A stretch of DNA of 10,000 nucleotides from NCBI GenBank assembly GCA_020216805.1, contig JAIWNN010000004.1, forward strand, positions 1 to 10,000, given 5' to 3'. The translations under genes were made by a program, and so were the position numbers. Source of the stretch: Desulfarculus sp. Lineage in GTDB: Bacteria; Desulfobacterota; Desulfarculia; Desulfarculales; Desulfarculaceae. Below the pieces are notes generated by a model. The model did no database searches. It was given only the letters and a program-made list of their open reading frames with translations, and was not told the DNA's origin. Positions 1 to 4,806 of the stretch are shown here, one piece after another. Position 1 is the first letter of the stretch. Each line of letters begins with the position of its first letter.

Positions 1-147
1 GCCATCGGCCACCCCCACTCGGCCACTATCCAGGTGTTGGAACAAGCCTCCGCTCGTTTGCGGGCGGAGGTGGAGTTGGTGCCGGTATCGCGTCTGGTCA
101 AGGCGCCCGGGGAACCTAGCCTTGACAAGCCCGCCGCCAATCCTTAG
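1..147 (+). CDS. Divergent polysaccharide deacetylase family protein, C-terminal fragment
   Basis: This is the last 48 codons of a gene that begins before the window; reading frame 1 is open to a TAG stop at 145-147. The visible peptide opens with AIGHPHSATIQVLEQ and continues to LVPVSRLV. That matches the end of the divergent polysaccharide deacetylase family (YibQ/DUF610, PF04748), where a conserved 'xIGHPH..T...L' segment and a closing 'vPvS.L' strand are typical. Known members are exported proteins of NodB-like fold, often encoded next to murein-hydrolase activators and the CtpA-type protease, which suggests a cell-envelope role; no substrate can be inferred from this fragment. The last 14 residues (KAPGEPSLDKPAANP region) are a low-complexity tail. 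The next gene starts 28 nt downstream on the same strand, so the two are probably co-transcribed. The family call rests only on the C-terminal motif. Confidence 0.72.
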   Translation, partial: AIGHPHSATIQVLEQASARLRAEVELVPVSRLVKAPGEPSLDKPAANP

Positions 148-161
148 GCTCAGGCAAGCCA

Positions 162-170
162 AGGGAGGAG
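162..170 (+). promoter_or_regulatory. Ribosome binding site that fixes the fur-like TTG start
   Basis: The purine run AGGGAGGAG lies 5 nt before the TTG at 176. No comparable site precedes the upstream in-frame TTG at 122, which lies inside the preceding coding sequence. Confidence 0.75.
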
Positions 171-175
171 CGAGT

Positions 176-607
176 TTGAGCGACGAACTGGACGTTTTGC
201 GGCAATACCTGGCTCGGCGCTCAATGCGCTACACACCCGAGCGAGAGGCGGTGGTGCGCGAGATTTTCTCCCGTCACGATCACTTCACGGTGGAGGAAGT
301 CTACCTGGCGCTGTACAAAAAGCGTCGACATATCTCGCGCGCCAGCGTTTATCGCACCATCCCCATACTGGTGGACGCCGGTCTGGTGGCCCCGGTTTTC
401 CAGGAAGGCGGCATCACCCGCTATGAGCACACCTATGGCCACGAACACCATTGCCATCTGCGCTGCCTGAGTTGTGGCATGGTGGTTGAGTTTTCCGAGC
501 CGGCTCTGGCGGCGGTGGAGGAGCGTCTGGCCAGGGAGCATGGCTTTGCCATCCGCGGACACAAGCTCGAAGTGACCGGCACCTGCCCGACCTGCCAAAA
601 GCAATAG
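176..607 (+). CDS. Fur-family metal-dependent transcriptional regulator
   Basis: This encodes a 143-aa cytoplasmic regulator of the Fur/PerR/Zur superfamily (usually about 130-160 aa), which binds operator DNA as a metal-loaded dimer. The N-terminal winged helix spans about residues 1-80; its recognition helix is ISRASVYRTIPILVDAGLV (53-71), close to the family's 'S.aTVYRtL..L...Glv'. The dimerisation and metal domain follows with RYEHTYGHEHHCH (82-94). Two CxxC pairs, C97/C100 (CLSC) and C137/C140 (CPTC), form the usual structural Zn site. The family's HHDH regulatory motif reads HHCH here (91-94), placing an extra cysteine (C93) where Asp is common. The start is TTG at 176, supported by the purine-rich site at 162-170. 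Whether it is Fur, Zur, PerR or another subtype cannot be told from the sequence. It lies 28 nt after the deacetylase stop and probably shares its transcript. No clear terminator follows directly. Confidence 0.93.
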   Translation: MSDELDVLRQYLARRSMRYTPEREAVVREIFSRHDHFTVEEVYLALYKKRRHISRASVYRTIPILVDAGLVAPVFQEGGITRYEHTYGHEHHCHLRCLSCGMVVEFSEPALAAVEERLAREHGFAIRGHKLEVTGTCPTCQKQ

Positions 608-989
608 CGCCAAGCCGTTCAAGGGCTATCGCTAAACCCAATTAAATCCAAATATTGGAACATGGTTCCGAATTATCAATGCCAGTCGTTATCCTCGACC
701 AAGGCGCGCAAGGGAAAATCTTGTTACAAACAACTGGGTCCACCACAGCATGGAACGCGCTTCATATTTATGGAAGAACGCGGTCGCGAAACGAGCCAGG
801 GGAAAACCTGTATTAGCTGACAATCAATGACATTGCCAGACTGGGTTGGCCGGCCTTGAACGGGTGGATTAAGGTTGCCCAAATGTCATCAGCCCGAGAT
901 GGAACGCTAATCCTTCTCGGGCTGATATTGGGTGCCAACGGGCGTAAGCTGGTCTTGGCTGGATGCAAAGATGACGGAGCGGGCCTGGT
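608..989. other. Intergenic region, about 380 nt, no gene seen
   Basis: I find no coding sequence with a ribosome binding site here on either strand. Base composition is noticeably richer in A/T than in the genes further right. Structures seen are a short inverted repeat GGAAC-ATG-GTTCC at 657-669, which could be a small operator or chance, and the perfect 12-bp inverted repeat at 888-926. No tRNA-like cloverleaf was recognised. Confidence 0.6.
888..926. repeat. Perfect 12-bp inverted repeat (hairpin)
   Basis: ATCAGCCCGAGA (888-899) is exactly complementary to TCTCGGGCTGAT (915-926) with a 15-nt loop. A second, outer pairing CCCAA (878-882)/TTGGG (928-932) could extend the stem across a small asymmetric loop. 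It lies 64 nt beyond the stop codon of the minus-strand gene at 990-1358 and 280 nt past the fur-like gene. The position suits a transcript 3' end, but neither strand shows a U-tract after the stem, so it is not a textbook intrinsic terminator. It may be an RNA-stabilising hairpin or a dispersed palindrome. Confidence 0.6.
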
Positions 990-1358
990 TTAGCTGTTGA
1001 CTGGCAGCAAGCGCCAGGCTTTGGAGCGCCCCCGAGGCTTTTCCAGATAATAGGAGTCGCCCTCCTTGGCTCCGGTCAACTCACTGAAATCACTAATAGT
1101 CAAGCGACCGGTGGTGGTGACCTGATAGACGCTTTTCTTTTCCACCTTGCTTGGGCGCGAGGATTGTTTGATCTCGCCGGCCTCGACCATGGCCTGCTTC
1201 AACTGTTGGGCGAATTCCACAGCGGTCATGGCCCTGATGTCGCCTTTGGCGTTGCTGGTGGAAAAACCTTCGCGGATGTCCTGCTCCGGCACACCCTCCT
1301 TGACCTGCTTCAGCAGGCGGGCGCGATCTTCCTTGGTCCATCTCGAAGTTCTGGCCAT
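990..1358 (-). CDS. Small putative DNA-binding protein, Myb/GcrA-like N-terminus and AbrB-like C-terminus
   Basis: This encodes a 122-aa protein that I do not recognise by name. Residues 6-30 (RWTKEDRARLLKQVKEGVPEQDIRE) resemble the 'W-T-x-E-..-L..-v..G.s...I' opening of Myb/GcrA-type helix-turn-helix domains. A helical stretch runs to about residue 66 (MTAVEFAQQLKQAMVEAG). After a lysine/serine-rich linker, residues 78-118 (VYQVTTTGRLTISDFSELTG, then AKEGDSYYLEKP) follow the AbrB/MazE swapped-hairpin pattern 'V...GRlTIp.....lg.k.GD...le'. A cytoplasmic DNA-binding role is inferred from this pattern alone. The ATG at 1358 is preceded by AAGGAG at 7 nt spacing, and a promoter lies about 40-65 nt upstream. 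The gene stands alone in a lower-GC region. A toxin partner, expected if it were a MazE-like antitoxin, is not present. Confidence 0.8.
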   Translation of the reverse strand: MARTSRWTKEDRARLLKQVKEGVPEQDIREGFSTSNAKGDIRAMTAVEFAQQLKQAMVEAGEIKQSSRPSKVEKKSVYQVTTTGRLTISDFSELTGAKEGDSYYLEKPRGRSKAWRLLPVNS

Positions 1359-1393
1359 TTGGCATCTCCTTTATGATGTACAGGGGCTTTTTT

Positions 1394-1424
1394 CATATAT
1401 CTCCGACAGCCAGCTTTGTGTCAA
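1394..1424 (-). promoter_or_regulatory. Sigma70-type promoter of the 990-1358 gene
   Basis: Read on the minus strand, a perfect TTGACA (-35, 1424-1419) is followed after 17 nt by GATATA (1401-1396), or after 19 nt by TATATG (1399-1394). The flanks are A/T-rich. It lies about 40 nt before the start codon and the strong ribosome binding site. Confidence 0.55.
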
Positions 1425-1930
1425 GTGAATATTGTTTCCCTCCCGGAAAACTAAACGCGCTCTCGGGATATTTGGTCGACATATCTCCGTGGGTTATGTT
1501 TGGATTGTGGACATTGGCGAGTGGCGGCGAAAATGAACCGGCGAATAGCCCATCCACGCCGCGGCTAATAATCCAATCACCCGATTCGCCCGAGGCCCAA
1601 CTTATCCGCAAAAAACCACCCAACATAAGTGGCGACGTTGATCATCGATCTCCGGTTATCGCGTGACGCCCTGAATGGTCAAACCCTCGGGGCTGCCGCT
1701 TCATCCCGAGCTGTATTCGGAAAGCCCCCGGTTGGTGGAGTAGTGCAGCTGTCGGGGCGCCACGCGCAAGGTTTGAGCCCCTGGATTCATGTTCGCGCCA
1801 TGGATCGGTGGGATCGGCCCAACAATTACGCCCATTTTATGGATGATCGCTCTCGGACGGCGGCCCGCCCCTTGGCCGGGCGGCTTGCCTCTGTTATAGG
1901 TTAAGCTTCGCCCCCACCTTGGAGAATGAC
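1425..1930. other. Intergenic region, about 500 nt, no convincing gene
   Basis: Several open frames cross this stretch on both strands, but none has a ribosome binding site, a recognisable domain or the codon pattern of the neighbours. I therefore call none of them. Composition is lower in GC up to about 1850 and then turns GC-rich near the DUF116 gene. A GC-rich imperfect hairpin (arms 1863-1870 and 1878-1884) precedes a candidate promoter. The sequence may be the decayed remnant of a gene, but nothing in it proves this. Confidence 0.5.
1872..1900 (+). promoter_or_regulatory. Candidate promoter of the DUF116 gene
   Basis: TTGGCC (1872-1877) and TATAGG (1895-1900) are separated by 17 nt, each matching the sigma70 consensus at four of six positions. 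They lie about 30 nt before the start codon. The -35 hexamer falls inside a GC-rich imperfect hairpin. The match is modest. Confidence 0.3.
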
Positions 1931-2608
1931 ATGCATTGGGCGTGGTTCCTGATAATTTTCCCGGCGCTGGCCGCCTTTCTGGTCCTGGGCCCCTGGCTGT
2001 GCGGGCGACTGTTCCTGCCCGGCCTGACCCTGACCCTGCTGCGCCGGGGCGGGCCGAGCCTGACCCGGCTCCTGGGCCGGATCAAGCCCGGCTTGGAGTT
2101 CAAGCTCCTGGTGGCGGCCGGCAACCGCCTTTTTGGCCGCAAGTTCGCCGCCGCGCCCTATCAGCGCCGTCTGCTCTTCCTACCTTTCTGCCTGCGGCCC
2201 CTGGATTGTCCGGCCGAGGTCCATCCCGAGACCGGGCTCTGCTGCCTGGGATCCTGTCCGGACTGCGAGCTGGGCCGCCTGCGCCAGGAGGCCCTGGACC
2301 TGGGCTACGAGCAGGTCTACGTGGTGCCCAGCTCCCGGATCATGAGCGGCCGGGGGCTATTGCCCAGCGACCAGTTCATCAAGGCCAAGCTGGCCCAGCA
2401 CGCCCCCCTGGCCGCCCTGGGCGTGGTCTGCGAATGGCACCTGCGCCAGCGCCTATTGCCCGAGACCAGGGTCGGCCGCTCCGGCTACCAGGTGCGACAG
2501 GGCGTCAAGGCCGCCCTGCACGGCGTGCTTCTGGAGGCCAAGAATTGCCGCCAGGCCCAGGTCAACTGGGACCGCGTCCGCCGCGCCATGCTGTTGAAGG
2601 CTTTTTAG
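1931..2608 (+). CDS. DUF116 family membrane-anchored cysteine-rich protein
   Basis: This encodes a 225-aa protein of the DUF116 family (PF01976), whose biochemical function I do not know. A hydrophobic N-terminal segment (about residues 3-23, WAWFLIIFPALAAFLVLGPW) should anchor it in the inner membrane, and a basic stretch follows. The diagnostic part begins at LFLPFCLRPLDCP (82-94) and continues with CCLGSCPDC (104-112), GYEQVYVVP (125-133) and LGVVCE (163-168). Cysteines 87, 93, 104, 105, 109, 112 and 167 are the family's conserved-type cluster, suggesting a metal or Fe-S site (inference). The ATG at 1931 is chosen because GGAG (1921-1924) precedes it by 6 nt; the in-frame TTG at 1919 lacks such a site. 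In other deltaproteobacteria this family often sits beside the def/fmt/rsmB genes (from memory), and these are absent here. A strong hairpin follows the stop. Confidence 0.88.
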   Translation: MHWAWFLIIFPALAAFLVLGPWLCGRLFLPGLTLTLLRRGGPSLTRLLGRIKPGLEFKLLVAAGNRLFGRKFAAAPYQRRLLFLPFCLRPLDCPAEVHPETGLCCLGSCPDCELGRLRQEALDLGYEQVYVVPSSRIMSGRGLLPSDQFIKAKLAQHAPLAALGVVCEWHLRQRLLPETRVGRSGYQVRQGVKAALHGVLLEAKNCRQAQVNWDRVRRAMLLKAF

Positions 2609-2621
2609 GAAAGAGAGAGCC

Positions 2622-2659
2622 GGGGGGAAACCCTTTTGGGGACAAAAGGGTTTCCCCCT
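2622..2659 (+). terminator. 15-bp perfect hairpin after the DUF116 gene (terminator-like, possible dispersed repeat)
   Basis: GGGGGAAACCCTTTT (2623-2637) pairs perfectly with AAAAGGGTTTCCCCC (2644-2658) around a GGGGAC loop, and an extra G-U pair can close the base. It begins 14 nt past the DUF116 stop. The 3' side continues with CTAACATGCCCCCTTCCC rather than a U-tract, so termination efficiency is uncertain. From memory, near-identical G5A3C3T4-type hairpins followed by a C-rich stretch and 'TTCCCAAAAA' recur between genes of Desulfovibrio and relatives, so this may be a copy of a repeat family. No genome search was possible. Confidence 0.65.
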
Positions 2660-2743
2660 AACATGCCCCCTTCCCAAAAAACTTTGCCGGTTGGGCTCGA
2701 CCATATGAAACCGCCCGGTTTCAGCTTCGCTGGGAATGAATAG

Positions 2744-3706
2744 ATGAACGCCGCCTTGGTTGTCCTGCTGGCCCTGGCCGCCGACGCCCTGCTGGGCGAC
2801 CCGCCCACCTGGCCCCACCTGGTGCGCTGGATGGGCCGGGCCATCTCCAGCCTGGAGACCTGGCTGCGGCGGCGCTATCAGACCCCCGCCGGCCTGCGCC
2901 TGGCCGGGGCGCTTTTGGCCATCAGCGTGGTGGGCGGTTTCGCCTGGGCGGCCCAGATCGCCCTGGCCCTGGCCTGGGGCCTCTGGCATCCCCTGGGGTA
3001 CCTGCTGGCCGCGCTGCTGGCCTTCCAGTGCCTGGCCTTGGGCCAGCTCTGGCGCGAGGCCCGGGCGGTGGCCGTTCCCCTGGAGGCCGGCGACCTGCCC
3101 AAAGCCCGCGAGATGCTGGGACACATCGTGGGGCGCGACACCGACCGCCTGGACCAGGCCGGGGTGCGCCGGGCCCTGATCGAAACCGTGGCCGAGAACT
3201 TCAACGACGGGGTGGTGGCCCCGCTCTTCTACCTGGCCCTGGGCGGGCCGGTGCTGGCCGTGGCCTACAAGGCGGTCAACACCCTGGATTCCATGGTGGG
3301 CTACCGCGACCAGCGCTATATCGACCTGGGCCGCTTCTCGGCCCGCCTGGACGACCTGGCCGGCTGGCTCCCGGCCCGCCTCAGCGCCCTGCTCCTGGCC
3401 ACGGCCTGCCCCCTGGTGGGCCTCGACGGCCGCCAGGCCTGGCGGGGGGCCCTGCGCGATCACGCCGCCCACAAGAGCCCTAACTCCGGCTGGCCCGAGG
3501 CCGCGGCCGCGGCCGCCCTGGGGGTGCGCCTGGGCGGGCCCAACTATTACGGCGGGGTTTTGGTGGACAAACCCTGGATCAACTCCACCGGCCGCGACCC
3601 GCTTCCCCCGGACGTCTCGGCCATCTTCCATCTCTATGGCGCGGCCTGCGCCCTGGCCGGCGGGGCCGCCCTCCTGGCGGTGTGGCAGACCCGGGGCTGG
3701 CTCTAA
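2744..3706 (+). CDS. cbiB: Adenosylcobinamide-phosphate synthase (CbiB/CobD)
   Basis: This encodes a 320-aa polytopic inner-membrane enzyme that attaches the aminopropanol (or its phosphate) arm to adenosylcobyric acid, a late step of cobalamin biosynthesis. Length and motifs are typical of the family: LGDPPTWPHLVRWMG (17-31), GRDTDRLD (130-137), ETVAENFNDGVVAPLFY (147-163), AYKAVNTLDSMVGYRD (174-189) and HKSPNSGWPEA (243-253), followed by GGPNYYGG (264-271). Hydrophobic segments lie near 3-17, 52-77, 83-100, 157-175, 208-225 and 296-313. The ATG at 2744 has only a weak GGGA upstream (2732-2735). The intergap from DUF116 (135 nt) holds the hairpin and is too short for a cobalamin riboswitch. 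No other cobalamin gene is in the window. A strong terminator follows. Confidence 0.95.
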   Translation: MNAALVVLLALAADALLGDPPTWPHLVRWMGRAISSLETWLRRRYQTPAGLRLAGALLAISVVGGFAWAAQIALALAWGLWHPLGYLLAALLAFQCLALGQLWREARAVAVPLEAGDLPKAREMLGHIVGRDTDRLDQAGVRRALIETVAENFNDGVVAPLFYLALGGPVLAVAYKAVNTLDSMVGYRDQRYIDLGRFSARLDDLAGWLPARLSALLLATACPLVGLDGRQAWRGALRDHAAHKSPNSGWPEAAAAAALGVRLGGPNYYGGVLVDKPWINSTGRDPLPPDVSAIFHLYGAACALAGGAALLAVWQTRGWL

Positions 3707-3728
3707 AACCCAGTCCGCTGGCGGATGA

Positions 3729-3770
3729 AAACCGCGTCCGAGCCTGGCCCGGACGCGGTTTCGGATTTTT
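3729..3770 (+). terminator. Bidirectional intrinsic terminator between cbiB and the EF-hand gene
   Basis: AAACCGCGTCCG (3729-3740) pairs perfectly with CGGACGCGGTTT (3750-3761) across a 9-nt loop. On the plus strand TTTTT follows at 3766-3770, ending cbiB transcripts. On the minus strand the stem runs into TTTTC, which can end transcripts of the convergent EF-hand gene. Confidence 0.88.
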
Positions 3771-3804
3771 CTTCCCGCCACGGAACCGAGCGGCTGTTCT
3801 CAAA

Positions 3805-4275
3805 CTACCAGGCGAAAATCGGAATGGTGGCCCAGCCGCCCATGAACTCATCCTGGGTGATGTAGCCGTCGCTGTCGCTATCCAGGCGCTGGAAATGGCT
3901 AGCCGCGTTCTGGCCGTCCCGCCACTTGTCCATGAACTCCTGGCGGCTGATCCGTCCGTCGCCGTCGGCGTCCAATTCCTTGAAGCGCCGCGCCAGGTCT
4001 TCCTTGCTGATCACTCCGTCGCCGTTTAGGTCCAACTGGCGGTGGCGCACCGCGCAGGCGTTTTGGTCGCTCGCCCCGGCGCAGAACTCCTCGCGGGTCA
4101 CCTTGCCGTCCTGGTTCACGTCCTTGTTCCAGAGCATGGTCTGGAGGTCAAAGGGCGTGCCCGGCGGCGGGGTGTCGGGGGGCTGGGGCGGGGCCGGGGC
4201 GGCCTGCGCCGCCCAGGGGGCCAGGGCCAGCAGCGCGGCCAGGCAGATGGAGAGAATCATGGGAGTGCGGCGCAT
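3805..4275 (-). CDS. Exported four-EF-hand calcium-binding protein
   Basis: This encodes a 156-aa protein with an N-terminal signal peptide (MRRTPM, hydrophobic core 7-19, likely cut after A23-Q24-A25). A proline-rich linker (27-41) follows, then four canonical 12-residue EF-hand loops: DVNQDGKVTREE (52-63), DLNGDGVISKED (82-93), DADGDGRISRQE (102-113) and DSDSDGYITQDE (132-143). Loop 2 ends in Asp instead of Glu; every other calcium ligand position is intact. Loop spacing is 30, 20, 30 residues, which suggests two paired lobes. C65 and C74 could form a disulfide. The mature protein should be periplasmic or secreted and bind Ca2+; its partner is unknown. The ATG at 4275 is preferred because GGAG lies 7-8 nt before it and it begins the signal peptide; an ATG at 4320 lacks a binding site. 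It is convergent with cbiB and shares its terminator. Confidence 0.9.
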   Translation of the reverse strand: MRRTPMILSICLAALLALAPWAAQAAPAPPQPPDTPPPGTPFDLQTMLWNKDVNQDGKVTREEFCAGASDQNACAVRHRQLDLNGDGVISKEDLARRFKELDADGDGRISRQEFMDKWRDGQNAASHFQRLDSDSDGYITQDEFMGGWATIPIFAW

Positions 4276-4313
4276 CTCGCGGCTCCGAAAAAGGGTTGGT
4301 TGATGGTTCCATC

Positions 4314-4325
4314 CCCGCATGCGGG
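4314..4325. promoter_or_regulatory. 12-bp perfect palindrome near the EF-hand gene transcription start
   Basis: CCCGCATGCGGG is a perfect palindrome that lies about 6-17 nt after the predicted transcription start of the minus-strand EF-hand gene. It could be an operator or form a small hairpin in the mRNA leader. No regulator is identified. Confidence 0.35.
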
Positions 4326-4337
4326 ACAGGGTGGCCA

Positions 4338-4366
4338 GTTATAGCACACCCTTCACTGGGTTGAAA
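4338..4366 (-). promoter_or_regulatory. Candidate promoter of the EF-hand gene
   Basis: On the minus strand TATAAC (-10, 4343-4338; five of six consensus bases) follows TTTCAA (4366-4361; three of six) with a 17-nt spacer. It would give a leader of about 55 nt. The -10 is good and the -35 weak. Confidence 0.45.
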
Positions 4367-4390
4367 CCGCCCTCGGTCGAGGTCCAGACG

Positions 4391-4436
4391 AAAAAATCCC
4401 CTGGCGGCGCTCCGGTTTGGAACCCCGCCCGGGGGA
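4391..4436 (-). terminator. Candidate intrinsic terminator of rpsU
   Basis: On the minus strand a composite stem forms: TCCCC...GGCGG pairs with CCGCC...GGGGA across a small internal loop. An inner GGTT-CCA-AACC hairpin sits in the loop. The stem is followed directly by TTTTTTC (4396-4390). It starts about 26 nt past the rpsU stop and separates rpsU from the EF-hand gene. Confidence 0.55.
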
Positions 4437-4461
4437 GGCTTGATACCGAAAAATTCGGCGG

Positions 4462-4665
4462 CTAGCCGCGACCGCGCGCGCGCGCGCGGGCCATCTGACG
4501 GCGCAGGCGGCGCCGGGCCTGGCGCTGCTTGCGCCGGCGGGCGTCGGAAGGCTTCTCGTGCCAACGCTTTTCCTTGAGCTGACGGAAGACGCCTTCCTTG
4601 GTCAGCTTGCGCTTGAGCAGCTTGATGGCCTTCTCGACGTTGTTGTCCATGACCTGGACTTGCAC
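4462..4665 (-). CDS. rpsU: 30S ribosomal protein S21
   Basis: This encodes a 67-aa, very basic protein of the small ribosomal subunit, which takes part in translation initiation on natural mRNAs. The sequence opens VQVQVMDNNVEKAIKLLKRK and continues with KEGVFRQLKEKRWHEKPS, the standard S21 core. An Arg/Lys-rich tail from residue 43 ends in MARARARGRG. The start is GTG at 4665, preceded by AGAAGGTGA with 8 nt between the AAGG core and the start codon. Alternating Ala-Arg codons (GCG CGC) in the tail create a (CG)8 tract at 4473-4488. A near-consensus promoter lies about 75 nt upstream, and a stem-loop occupies the leader. The gene is monocistronic and divergent from the patatin gene. Upstream in-frame sequence is open for almost 1 kb but is only the antisense of patatin. 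Confidence 0.96.
   Translation of the reverse strand: MQVQVMDNNVEKAIKLLKRKLTKEGVFRQLKEKRWHEKPSDARRRKQRQARRRLRRQMARARARGRG
4473..4488. repeat. (CG)8 dinucleotide tract inside the rpsU 3' end
   Basis: Sixteen bases of strict CG alternation encode Ala-Arg repeats in the S21 tail. Such tracts favour Z-DNA in vitro under supercoiling and are prone to slippage; whether either happens here is unknown. Confidence 0.9.
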
Positions 4666-4692
4666 TAATATCACCTTCTTTGCTGTAAAATT

Positions 4693-4717
4693 AGCCGATA
4701 GGCCGGCCTGGTCGGCT
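4693..4717 (-). promoter_or_regulatory. Stem-loop in the rpsU leader
   Basis: In the transcript from the rpsU promoter, AGCCGA pairs with TCGGCT around an inner self-complementary AGGCCGGCCT. It is followed by AATTTTA, just before the ribosome binding site. It could be an attenuator or a protein-binding leader element for S21. The short U-run makes a full terminator unlikely. Confidence 0.4.
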
Positions 4718-4746
4718 TGGCTGGCGTGGCTGGCCCGGGCGGAGTA

Positions 4747-4775
4747 AATATAACCAAGACCGTGCGGCATGTAAA
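4747..4775 (-). promoter_or_regulatory. Sigma70-type promoter of rpsU
   Basis: On the minus strand TTTACA (-35, 4775-4770) and TATATT (-10, 4752-4747) are separated by exactly 17 nt, each matching five of six consensus bases. The predicted start near 4740 gives a 75-nt leader. Confidence 0.8.
4749..4754 (+). promoter_or_regulatory. Candidate -10 element for the patatin-rarA operon, overlapping the rpsU -10
   Basis: TATAAC on the plus strand matches five of six -10 bases and shares four bases with the rpsU -10 on the other strand. No convincing -35 is found at 16-18 nt. Transcription from here would start about 50 nt before the patatin start codon. Confidence 0.35.
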
Positions 4776-4806
4776 GAGCGTTGCACCAGTTTCGATGGGG
4801 GATGGG

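Noticed and set aside
608..989. A tRNA or structured ncRNA gene in the intergenic region
   Set aside because: No cloverleaf, TTCGANNC-type T-arm or promoter was found; the single inverted repeat at 888-926 is not enough.
990..1358. MazE-type antitoxin of a toxin-antitoxin pair
   Set aside because: The AbrB-like part is at the C-terminus rather than the N-terminus, and no toxin-like gene lies on either side.
1373..1904. Overlapping open frames of 77-97 codons between the 990-1358 gene and DUF116
   Set aside because: No ribosome binding sites, no recognisable domains, unlike codon use, and two of them cover the promoter of the neighbouring gene.
2609..2743. A cobalamin riboswitch ahead of cbiB
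   Set aside because: The gap is only 135 nt, is dominated by the 15-bp hairpin, and shows no B12-box-like sequence.
2453..3781. A 442-residue minus-strand open frame opposite DUF116 and cbiB
   Set aside because: Low-complexity Gly/Gln/Ala/Pro translation mirrors the plus-strand genes, runs across a terminator and has no recognisable domain.
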